A DNA stretch of 12,372 bases, taken from the NCBI GenBank assembly GCA_041674385.1, contig JBAYVU010000071.1, forward strand, positions 1 through 12,372. The letters run 5' to 3'. A program made the translations under genes and the position numbers. Source of the stretch: JACRAR01 sp041674385 (lineage in GTDB: Bacteria; Pseudomonadota; Gammaproteobacteria; Burkholderiales; Rhodocyclaceae). Positions 6,373-12,372 of this stretch are shown here, piece after piece. The notes beneath the pieces are model-generated. The model had not been told where the DNA came from. It saw nothing but the letters and a program-made list of their open reading frames with translations, and searched no databases. Every line of letters starts with the position of its first letter. Positions within the stretch are counted from its first letter, which is position 1.

Positions 6373-7002
6373 GAATGAAGGTTCTGGAATTTCTGAAAGT
6401 TTGACACCAAAATCAAAAACTTGCTTGTGCGCATCCCAGGACATGCGGTTGGCTACGCCACGCTGATGCCATTTCCACTCGTCTACCCAGGCTGGATAGC
6501 AGTTGTGGCTCTTGGTGATGAAAATTGGATTAACGGCGCTGTCGGTTACCTGGACTACCTTCCACCAGTTGCCGGTGCTTCCTCCGTCACGTTCAAGGTG
6601 TACGATTGAGCCTGGTTTAAGTTTTAACGCCTCAGACCCGTCGATCAGCTTGACGTTTAAATTACTCCAATTGCCACATCCCTCTTCAAAAATCACCTTA
6701 ATTTCCATCGGATGAAAGGCTTCGATGGCCACCTTATTGCCCGTATTAAGAGCGAGCCCGGTGATTACGTCTAACGCTGCGCCAACGGCAGGCCCGAGAG
6801 GCACGCCGGCCGCATTCACGACCGTGCTGGGCAGGCCACCGGCATTGTCACTGACTGCCCTGCCATTAGTATTGCGCAGATCAAGCGTTGCGATAACGAT
6901 CGCGTTGCTGGTCGCGGCACTCTTTGTTGCCTGAGTAGTTGCGCACCCTGATAGCAGCACGATACTGCAAAGACCGACGGTAAGAATATTATTGTTGCTC
7001 AT
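6358..7002 (-). CDS. Predicted lipoprotein of unknown function
   Basis: I start this 214-residue protein at ATG 7002 (MSNNN). AAGGGA lies about 8 nt upstream of that codon, while it would sit against the alternative ATG at 7011. A lipoprotein signal peptide ends in the lipobox LLSGC with the modified cysteine at residue 20, followed by ATTQAT; no Asp at +2, which favours sorting to the outer membrane. A Gly/Ala-rich hydrophobic stretch (about 60-90) is followed by a more polar C-terminal half with many Trp and two further cysteines. No family is recognised. It lies antiparallel between traN and traG, converging on traN. In F-like plasmids an outer-membrane lipoprotein (TraT) gives surface exclusion; I see no TraT sequence likeness, so any such role is only a positional guess. 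Confidence 0.8.
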   Translation of the reverse strand: MSNNNILTVGLCSIVLLSGCATTQATKSAATSNAIVIATLDLRNTNGRAVSDNAGGLPSTVVNAAGVPLGPAVGAALDVITGLALNTGNKVAIEAFHPMEIKVIFEEGCGNWSNLNVKLIDGSEALKLKPGSIVHLERDGGSTGNWWKVVQVTDSAVNPIFITKSHNCYPAWVDEWKWHQRGVANRMSWDAHKQVFDFGVKLSEIPEPSFDYIR

Positions 7003-7308
7003 GGTTATCATCCCTTATGTTGTCTTCATCTTCTGGCTATCAGCGCCGCAATCGCAACCACCGTAGCAGGTTGATTAAGATTCTAAAGATTCAGTCGTAG
7101 CAATTCTTGTTTTTCTTGGATCGCCCGGGGTGAGGGCTGATAGACCTGTTGGGTGTCCGGTATGGACAGCGTGTAACGGGCAAGCGGAAGCTATGCCTTT
7201 TCATCAGGCTTTCCGTATTCTTCTTGGCCTCACCCTTCGGGAAATACTCGGTCTAGCACATGTTTTTCCGCGCGCTGACCTTGAAAAATATCAATAGACT
7301 CGGCAATC
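7003..7308. other. Divergent intergenic region between the lipoprotein gene and traG
   Basis: This 306-bp stretch has no supported gene. It must hold the promoters of both divergent genes. Visible elements are a small inverted repeat TGTCC/GGACA with a 5-nt loop (7154-7168), a GCCT/AGGC hairpin inside GGAAGC/GCTTTCC-like flanks (about 7190-7215), and copy 3 of the repeated cis element (7257-7275). No strong consensus promoter is seen on either strand. Confidence 0.5.
7257..7275 (+). repeat. Repeated cis element, copy 3 (upstream of traG)
   Basis: CACATGTTTTTCCGCGCGC is identical over 19 bp to copy 2 and ends 33 bp before the traG ATG. That distance places it in the promoter or the 5' untranslated leader, closer to the start codon than the other two copies. 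Confidence 0.8.
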
Positions 7309-10125
7309 ATGCCCGAATTCACAATCTACACATTTGGTGATGTCGAAGTCTTCAGAGCCGCGTTTGCCGCTGTTGCCATGATTTTTTCCCAGGATGGCTT
7401 TTTTACATCTAGCCAAGGCGTTGGGTTAGGGGAACTGGCAGGACTGGGGCTGTTGATTGGTCTGTTCGTCGTGCTTATGACTGGCATAACTACGGGGAAG
7501 ATTGACCTTGGTGGCTTACTGATGGCTCTCATTGTTTATGTGCTGATGTTTGTTCCTCAGACGAGCGTCAACATAGAGGATTACAACGGAGCAGCAATTG
7601 CAAAAGTTGATAATGTGCCCCTCGGTGTGGCTTTCCCAGCGGGTTTGGTAAGCGGTCTTGCCAATGAATTGAATGTCAGGATGGGAACAGCGTTTTCAAC
7701 GGTTAAGGGTTATCCCTCAGGTGTAAATACACCAGGTGCTCTTACCTCCCCATTGAAAGCTCTCTTGTCGATCAGGCATGCTCCAAATATGCTGCAGGCA
7801 AATACTCCTGTGCTGCCTGAGAATGTGGCAAACCTGGTGGCGTATTGTTTGGCAGGCCGCGGGGATAACTATACTTCGTGGCGCAAACTAAAACTCCAAG
7901 ATGATCCGCTCCTTTATCTTATTCGCAGTGCTTCAAATTTTAGTGGCCTCACCTATTATCAGGATCTACGTGATTCGGATGGTTACCTACAGCCTTGTAA
8001 TGTCGCATCCGGCAAGATCGAGAGTGACTTACAGAGCCTGTTGGATGACACACTGCGAGCTGGTGGTGAATCACAACTACAAATTATTCTTACCGCAGCT
8101 GCTGCCAGGGATGGTGCCTCTGTAATCGAACTCTCTGGATACAACTCAAGCGCACAACCAGTTACTCTAGATAGCATTGGTTATAGTTTCCAGACGTTAT
8201 TAGATGCTAACAAGGAAAACGCTGCTAAATTCGTAAAACTGGCTCTGTTCACGCCTTCTGTGAATGGGGCCTTCTACTGCGCAGCAGACTCGGGCAATCC
8301 GTCAGATTGGGCACAGTGCATGCCTTTCGTGTCGGCAACCGTGCAGTCCCAGGAAGACTCTGCTGCTGGTGGATCTATGTTCCAGAGGATGATGTTTCAT
8401 ACTATGAATGCATTATTCTTTATCTGGATATGTCTATCTCCAGTTGTGGCGCTCTTGATGCTTTTCTTGGGAGCTCGCGGATTGAAACTAGCTGGCAGTT
8501 ACCTTCTGTTTGGAGCATGGGCAGTCTCCTGGTATGTGGGCGCGAGCATAGTGAACTTCTATATGCTTAAACAGTTGCAGTATGAGGTATCAATGCTCGG
8601 TGGCGTTGGCGCGATAACACCCGAAACGCTTGGGCATTTTATGGATATTATGAGTATCAAGATTGCTCTTGCCGGTGAAATGATGAGCAATGTCCCACTT
8701 ATCATGATGGCGGTTATGTCAGGGTCCGTCTATGGATTGGTACAGGTCGCATCGCGCACTGGCGGCCGCGAACACTACGACGAAAAAGTGAACTCCCCAA
8801 CTTTGCAAGGATCCGCACCCATAAGCCAAACCAAGAGTCAATTTGGCGGCGGCTTCGGCGAGCCAACGACCGATCAGCGTTTTAGCCAGGGCGAAAATTT
8901 TGAGACGGGTAATTTTGACAGGTTCTCAAAAGAGATGTCTGTCCAAAGCCAGACTCAATACACCCAGAAAGTCAGTAATGGAATTAATAATGCGTTGAAA
9001 GAAGCCTATCAGCACGGTGATCGCGAACAACTGATGCGTCAGCTCGGAGAAACATATGGCGTCTCAAACAATGAAGAAAGTCGCGCTGCGATTGCTAGCG
9101 GCAAAGGAATGCAGTACCTCACCGAAAAGTCAGATTCATTTTCGCGTTCTAATTTTTCTCAGGAAAGTGCGGGATTTGGACTTGGTGGGGAATCCAGTGT
9201 AGGAGGTAGTCTTCCTGGTCCCGGAACACCGTCGCTTGATGAAAATGGGAAATCACGTATGACACCTGGCAAGCCATTAGTTAAGGCAGGTGGCGGAATT
9301 AAAGCGTCAGTAGATGTCAATGCGGGTGAAAACATCGAAGGTAAGTCTAGTAAAGGCACTCGAGGCTCCATTGGTGGTAGCAAACAAGCAGATCGATCTG
9401 ACGGGACGTCCACACAGACTAAAGACGGTCTTGATTGGAGTAAAGTCAGCGCCGTCGGCAAATTTATGGAAAAAAATTACGGTGAAGAAATGTCTCATCA
9501 GTTTGGAGATGAGCATGCCCAGGTCAAGTCTTATATCGAGAGCGGAAGCATTTCTAGCAGTGCGGAAAAAACTGTTGGAGGGAAAGTCAGCTATGAACCG
9601 AGAGAAATGCTCAATGCTATTCGGACTTCAGGCGCCGACAGATATCTGGCGGAACAGGACGCCATCATGCGAACAGGCGCCAATAAAGAAGAATACGGGA
9701 GATTATTTACTGATGCCAGCCGTGAATATGGGGCATTTGGAGATAATTCGCGCCCACTCGCCATACTCAAGTCAATGGAGAGATTGGGAAGCCAATTTAA
9801 CGATCGAGACGCAAAGTCTGCTTCATTGAGTGCTATCAAGATCGCAACCGGTTCTGATATGTCGATGCCGACAGTCCAATCTAATACTCAAGTTGATTCG
9901 TACTCTCCTGATATTGCTTCTCGCGCCGGAGCAAATCAGGTAGTTGGTCCAAATGAAGCGCAGGCAAGGAATCGCGGCCATGTTGTTGGCAACGTACCTC
10001 AAAGTAAGATGGAAGCGAAGAGCAACACGGGTATCGCTGTTCTTGAGAACGCGGGGAAGAAGACCGTAGCAACTAAGGACAACGAAAATAAGGCGGCAGC
10101 AACCAAGTACGATCCAACCCGTTAG
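7309..10125 (+). CDS. traG: TraG-type F conjugation protein, inner membrane
   Basis: The protein has 938 residues, about the usual length of F-plasmid TraG. The N-terminal region matches the TraG N-terminal domain (PF07916): a start with IYTFGDVEVFRAAFAAVAMIF, two spans (about 43-60 and 67-83), a long periplasmic region with few cysteines (about 85-355), then a cluster of spans (about 361-425 and 455-482). The rest (about 490-938) is hydrophilic, with Ser/Gly-rich linkers near 600-700. In F, the N-terminal part is needed for pilus assembly, and the C-terminal part for mating-pair stabilisation and for recognising the exclusion protein TraS. It is not the VirD4-like coupling protein also called TraG, since no Walker A motif is seen. 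The ribosome-binding site is weak. Codon use is more AT-rich than the adhesin. It stands alone, without traF or traH beside it. Confidence 0.88.
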   Translation: MPEFTIYTFGDVEVFRAAFAAVAMIFSQDGFFTSSQGVGLGELAGLGLLIGLFVVLMTGITTGKIDLGGLLMALIVYVLMFVPQTSVNIEDYNGAAIAKVDNVPLGVAFPAGLVSGLANELNVRMGTAFSTVKGYPSGVNTPGALTSPLKALLSIRHAPNMLQANTPVLPENVANLVAYCLAGRGDNYTSWRKLKLQDDPLLYLIRSASNFSGLTYYQDLRDSDGYLQPCNVASGKIESDLQSLLDDTLRAGGESQLQIILTAAAARDGASVIELSGYNSSAQPVTLDSIGYSFQTLLDANKENAAKFVKLALFTPSVNGAFYCAADSGNPSDWAQCMPFVSATVQSQEDSAAGGSMFQRMMFHTMNALFFIWICLSPVVALLMLFLGARGLKLAGSYLLFGAWAVSWYVGASIVNFYMLKQLQYEVSMLGGVGAITPETLGHFMDIMSIKIALAGEMMSNVPLIMMAVMSGSVYGLVQVASRTGGREHYDEKVNSPTLQGSAPISQTKSQFGGGFGEPTTDQRFSQGENFETGNFDRFSKEMSVQSQTQYTQKVSNGINNALKEAYQHGDREQLMRQLGETYGVSNNEESRAAIASGKGMQYLTEKSDSFSRSNFSQESAGFGLGGESSVGGSLPGPGTPSLDENGKSRMTPGKPLVKAGGGIKASVDVNAGENIEGKSSKGTRGSIGGSKQADRSDGTSTQTKDGLDWSKVSAVGKFMEKNYGEEMSHQFGDEHAQVKSYIESGSISSSAEKTVGGKVSYEPREMLNAIRTSGADRYLAEQDAIMRTGANKEEYGRLFTDASREYGAFGDNSRPLAILKSMERLGSQFNDRDAKSASLSAIKIATGSDMSMPTVQSNTQVDSYSPDIASRAGANQVVGPNEAQARNRGHVVGNVPQSKMEAKSNTGIAVLENAGKKTVATKDNENKAAATKYDPTR

Positions 10126-10143
10126 GACAACGTTGTTTGGTGT

Positions 10144-10479
10144 TTAGAATTCACCGTCTGTCCAATGGTCGTCGCGCAGCCAGTATCCGCCACCGTGCCT
10201 CCATCTGTTACCTCGAAGACGATCTTGGAAAAGCGGATCAGTGGGGATCGTCCAATTGACTGTAGTCCAATCTTCGGTTTGGTGTTGATTCATTTGGTCT
10301 ACTCTGGGCTGTTTGATCAAACCCAGCCCAATTGCACCAAGGCTAATGCCAAGAAGAATTATCAGCAGCCAGTACTTGGTAACTGGATTGGGGAAAAAGA
10401 AGATTCCAAGCAATGCAATGACGATGAACGGCAACGCTATCGTTAAATTGTAGATTATCTGGCGACGACGTTGGTTCAT
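10144..10479 (-). CDS. Small membrane protein with two spans
   Basis: The protein has 111 residues. Its ATG overlaps the stop of the upstream gene (ATGA at 10476-10479), with GGAGGGG 4 nt before the start, so it is likely coupled to it. Two hydrophobic segments (about residues 12-30 and 36-56) form a hairpin with a short FPNPVTKY turn. The C-terminal half is soluble and rich in Trp, Arg, Asp and His (such as RWRHGGGYWLRDDHW). No family is recognised. It ends 18 bp from traG on the opposite strand. F plasmids encode the small inner-membrane exclusion protein TraS right after traG; this protein shares position and membrane nature but opposite orientation and no visible sequence likeness. Confidence 0.7.
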   Translation of the reverse strand: MNQRRRQIIYNLTIALPFIVIALLGIFFFPNPVTKYWLLIILLGISLGAIGLGLIKQPRVDQMNQHQTEDWTTVNWTIPTDPLFQDRLRGNRWRHGGGYWLRDDHWTDGEF

Positions 10480-10694
10480 GTTTCCCCTCCATTTTGGAAA
10501 CGGATCTGTCCTTTGTGGGAATTCTGGTTGCGTGGTAGCGGATATTCAACTACTTCGGCCCAATTTTCATCCGCTAATGGTACCTCACGAACGATAAGGT
10601 GGCCACCATCGACTGGTGTGGTGGATGTGCTGTTTGAGCGCCGGCGATCGGTTGCGGAGTTAACGGAAGCGTTTGTTGCAGTTTGCGTGGTCAT
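10476..10694 (-). CDS. Small hydrophilic protein, first gene of a two-gene operon
   Basis: The protein has 72 residues, starts at ATG 10694 and ends in a TGA that overlaps the next start. The sequence is polar and threonine/serine-rich at its N terminus, with an RRRS basic patch, followed by HLIVREVPLADENWAEVVEYPLPRNQ, a segment that could form beta strands. No signal peptide or membrane span is seen, so it is probably cytoplasmic. Its GAGG purine stretch is 13 nt before ATG, a loose spacing. Its function is unknown. The tight overlap with the membrane protein gene suggests the two products work together. Confidence 0.6.
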   Translation of the reverse strand: MTTQTATNASVNSATDRRRSNSTSTTPVDGGHLIVREVPLADENWAEVVEYPLPRNQNSHKGQIRFQNGGET

Positions 10695-10732
10695 GATCGG
10701 TAATAATCCTCAGAGTTGTTGAAAGTATTTGG

Positions 10733-10771
10733 ATTATGCCTATCGATAGGTGGTGATTCTCAAAATTTTGA
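10733..10771 (-). promoter_or_regulatory. Candidate promoter with two palindromes before the small-gene operon
   Basis: On the minus strand a TTGAGA (10763-10758) and a CATAAT (10738-10733) lie 19 bp apart, about 40 bp before the ATG at 10694. Two perfect 12-bp palindromes sit in the same place: CCTATCGATAGG (10739-10750), next to the -10, and TCAAAATTTTGA (10760-10771), overlapping the -35. This arrangement is typical of operators for a dimeric repressor, but the spacing is longer than ideal. Confidence 0.45.
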
Positions 10772-10840
10772 AAGTGTACGGTTCAGACACAAAATAGACC
10801 GAAATGAAACCGAACGGCAATCCCTCGGCCCCAACAACGT

Positions 10841-10873
10841 TTCGGCCCCTTTTCAGGGCGAAAAGAGGCCGAA
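10841..10873. terminator. Long hairpin downstream of the integrase gene
   Basis: Positions 10841-10854 pair with 10860-10873 to give 13 base pairs and one C-A mismatch around the loop AGGGC. It begins 11 bp after the integrase stop on the minus strand. No T run follows on that strand, so it may be a weak terminator or an mRNA-protecting hairpin. Confidence 0.5.
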
Positions 10874-10883
10874 TGCCCCAACT

Positions 10884-11765
10884 TCACGAGCGAAGATAGA
10901 CTTGCTTGACATAAGTGCCACGACCATCTCCATGACCCAGATCCAAAGAAGTCTCGGCGAGAGCTTCGCGACGATCACCACCAGTAGCTTCCAAGTGCTG
11001 TAAAAACCTGTCCTGGGCGTAGGTACAACGAAGCGCGTGGCTTGCAAATTCTTCGGTGAGACCTAGAGCCTTAAGATGTCTGCCGTAGGCTCTCATAGCG
11101 CCCTGCAGGCTGCGTGATTGGATGATCTGACCACCGTTGATGCGGGCGACTTCCAAGGCGTCTCGAACGGCCTTAAGAGCACGTTCGTGATTTATCGGAC
11201 CAGTGTCTCGTGGATGGCCTCCCTTTGTCCCATGAATGACCCTGATACTTTCTCCTCTCAACAGAGATTTCTCCCATCGCTCGAGGCTCTGGACGGATTG
11301 GACCGCTTCTCGCGCGCGGAGTCCAAGCTCGCGCTGCAGTTCCATAGCGGCAGCGACCCCCGAATTACGCTCTCGAGCGTCAGCGAGGGCCTTCAAGTAT
11401 TGCTCGGCGGTTAGCGCTTTGTGAGTGCCATCCCGGCTTGCACCAGAGGCGCCAAGGGACTTGTTGCTGATCTGGGCAGATTTCGCGAACTGCTCGCGAC
11501 CTACCGCCCGGAGGCCTGCGCGTATATGAGCCAAATCATTCTGAATCGACCGGATTGATTTTCCAGCATCTTGTTCATGTTTGACATACGCGGCAATCTG
11601 CGAGGTCTTGACCGACACCAGTGATTTGATTTGGAGATTTAGATCATTGCGCCAGACATTAAAGGTGTGCATAAGCGCAGTCGCGCGCGCGATCACCGTA
11701 AGAGTGGCGCCCCCGGTGTGTCTGTTGATCAATTCAATCTCTTTCTGGATGCTCCTTGCGCCCAT
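10884..11765 (-). CDS. Tyrosine recombinase / integrase
   Basis: The protein has 293 residues and a strong ribosome-binding site (AGGAGG, 6 nt before ATG 11765). The N-terminal 100 residues resemble a SAM-like core-binding domain; the remainder is the catalytic domain of the Integrase_1 type (PF12835, with PF12834 at the N terminus), a group common in proteobacterial mobile elements. Visible catalytic residues are the first Arg in ELGLRAREAV (about 168), a Lys in HGTKGG (about 200), HALR (about 243-246), the His of LDLGHGDGRG, and the Tyr of KQVYLRS near the C terminus. The set looks complete, so the enzyme should be active. It would cut and join DNA at an attachment site or resolve multimers. 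The tRNA-Ser gene is a plausible target but lies 11 kb away and is not shown to be its site. Confidence 0.92.
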   Translation of the reverse strand: MGARSIQKEIELINRHTGGATLTVIARATALMHTFNVWRNDLNLQIKSLVSVKTSQIAAYVKHEQDAGKSIRSIQNDLAHIRAGLRAVGREQFAKSAQISNKSLGASGASRDGTHKALTAEQYLKALADARERNSGVAAAMELQRELGLRAREAVQSVQSLERWEKSLLRGESIRVIHGTKGGHPRDTGPINHERALKAVRDALEVARINGGQIIQSRSLQGAMRAYGRHLKALGLTEEFASHALRCTYAQDRFLQHLEATGGDRREALAETSLDLGHGDGRGTYVKQVYLRS

Positions 11766-11819
11766 GATGGCCTCCTATAAATTGTGCTTGCACTTGTCAT
11801 TAGTGTGCCGGAGGGCTTC

Positions 11820-12050
11820 TCACGATTTGGGTAAGAACTCCCTCCCGCAACACCAGTTGTCTCTGTATCGATGCACTTCGAACCACTCCCTGCCCCGAGG
11901 TCTAGCTGACCGAACAAAAAAATTGTGGATCAAGCAGGAGCACCTCGGGGTAATGAGATCGGTAAGGTGTACGGCATCAGCTTGAGGCTTTCGGCCTGGC
12001 TGCTCTTCGAAAAGAGAAAATTGCCCGACGGACTGGGATAGTCCGCGCAC
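11820..12050 (-). CDS. Possible small gene or gene remnant
   Basis: This open frame has 76 codons from GTG 12050. The first half (GQFSLFEEQPGRKPQADAVH and a following LTDLI) looks like real protein and uses codons similar to neighbouring genes. The second half is cysteine- and arginine-rich and less convincing. Just upstream, the same frame has ATG followed at once by a TAG stop, so the GTG may be only a relic of a longer gene. The ribosome-binding site is poor. An inverted repeat (11893-11950) lies inside it. No family is recognised; chance or pseudogene is about as likely as a real gene. Confidence 0.3.
   Translation of the reverse strand: MRGLSQSVGQFSLFEEQPGRKPQADAVHLTDLITPRCSCLIHNFFVRSARPRGREWFEVHRYRDNWCCGREFLPKS
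11893..11950. repeat. Spaced 9-bp inverted repeat upstream of the integrase
   Basis: CCCCGAGGT (11893-11901) is repeated in inverted form as ACCTCGGGG (11942-11950), 40 nt apart, with an A7 run between. It lies about 130-185 bp before the integrase start. Possible roles are integrase arm sites, an attachment core, or chance. Confidence 0.4.
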
Positions 12051-12176
12051 CCTGCTTTGCTACATGTGCTGCGTGTTACTACTAGATAGTTCCTCCTTTC
12101 GTGCATCGATAAATACATCATTGAGACGATCAACCGCCAAAACCGCGCTGACAAGTGCAAAATTCGCGGGGCGGAC

Positions 12177-12217
12177 GCGCGTCACTACGACAGCTAAAGC
12201 TGTGCGTAGTGACGCGC
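12177..12217. repeat. 41-bp near-perfect inverted repeat
   Basis: GCGCGTCACTACG (12177-12189) pairs with CGTAGTGACGCGC (12205-12217). After one bulged G (12204) the stem continues as ACAGC/GCTGT, with a final T-A pair possible around the loop, so about 18 pairs in all. It is the strongest hairpin in the window and has no T run, so it is not a standard terminator. Confidence 0.75.
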
Positions 12218-12218
12218 A

Positions 12219-12277
12219 GCGCGTTAGCGCGCAAGAAATAGCCCGCAGTGCTTCCGGAACGGAAGTTCAGTTGGGCT
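12219..12277. repeat. Two further hairpins beside the 41-bp repeat
   Basis: GCGCG (12219-12223) pairs with CGCGC (12228-12232) around TTAG. Then AGCCC (12240-12244) pairs with GGGCT (12273-12277) enclosing CTTCCG/CGGAAG (12251-12265) around a GAA loop. With the 41-bp repeat they form a row of three structures in 100 bp. Confidence 0.5.
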
Positions 12278-12372
12278 TATGGATAACCTTGTGTACCCGG
12301 TCCGCAAAGGACAACAAAGACTACAAGGATCGGGACTGCGTCCCTAACGATTTGCCAGCTAGAGTTATGCTG

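Larger units (their letters stand above)
12051..12372. other. Gene-free right end rich in hairpins
   Basis: No coding region is supported in these 320 bp. Starting at 12177 there are three consecutive inverted repeats (12177-12217, 12219-12232, 12240-12277), followed by a TTATGGATAACC stretch with likeness to a DnaA box. An AGGAGG on the minus strand (about 12090) has no start codon at a useful distance. Non-coding DNA with stacked hairpins near an integrase suggests a transfer origin, centromere-like or attachment region, none proven. Confidence 0.45.

Noticed and set aside
9314..9829. Plus-strand frame of 171 codons inside traG
   Set aside because: It is an out-of-frame shadow of the TraG C-terminal region with no independent start signals or motifs.
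7309..10125. Identity as the VirD4-like coupling ATPase also named TraG
   Set aside because: No Walker A or B motif is seen; the membrane layout fits the F-type TraG instead.
11581..11985. Plus-strand frame of 134 codons over the integrase start
   Set aside because: It runs antisense to the integrase, whose catalytic residues and strong ribosome-binding site make that strand the real one.
11924..12287. DnaA-box-like sequences (TGTGGATCA near 11924 and TATGGATAA near 12279)
   Set aside because: Each has a mismatch to the consensus and they are far from the iterons, so a second origin is not supported.
158..12372. Second copy of the tRNA 3' end as a right attachment site
   Set aside because: No match to the GGGTTCGAATCCC...CTCCGCCA end was found by eye anywhere else in the window.

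Overview
The window reads as part of a mobile element from a beta-proteobacterium, probably Burkholderiales. That assignment is an inference from the types of integrase, replication initiator, trimeric adhesin and F-type conjugation proteins; no chromosomal marker gene other than a tRNA is present. No relaxase, coupling protein, partition gene or complete conjugation cluster lies inside the window, so it is a slice of a larger element.

Layout. At the left edge is a tRNA-Ser(GCU) gene with its own promoter and terminator (37-213), a typical integration target. A replication module follows: a small putative DNA-binding protein (480-809) is translationally coupled to a RepA-type replication initiator (809-1843). 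Directly downstream are five iteron-like repeats (1869-1978), a 20-bp alternating CG palindrome (2021-2040) and an AT-rich stretch, which together look like the replication origin. Next comes a trimeric autotransporter adhesin of the YadA class (2136-3878), closed by two tandem hairpins. A small membrane protein (4026-4241) and a TraN-type outer-membrane conjugation protein (4245-6353) follow. A lipoprotein (6358-7002) is encoded on the opposite strand and converges on traN. A TraG-type F conjugation protein (7309-10125) is followed by an opposed two-gene pair of small proteins, one with two membrane spans (10144-10694). A tyrosine recombinase (10884-11765, minus strand) comes last. The final 600 bp hold no convincing gene but are rich in inverted repeats, including a 41-bp hairpin (12177-12217), and could be an attachment or transfer-origin region.

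How it may work together. Replication and integrase genes suggest an element that can both replicate and integrate. TraN and TraG are the two F-type proteins that stabilise mating pairs. A large surface adhesin lies beside them, and a lipoprotein and a small membrane protein of unknown role flank traG, so the region looks devoted to cell-cell contact and possibly exclusion. The strongest unexplained signal is an identical 14-bp sequence (GTTTTTCCGCGCGC) present three times, always on the plus strand and always upstream of a plus-strand unit (repA operon, traN operon, traG). It looks like a shared cis-acting site of the element.
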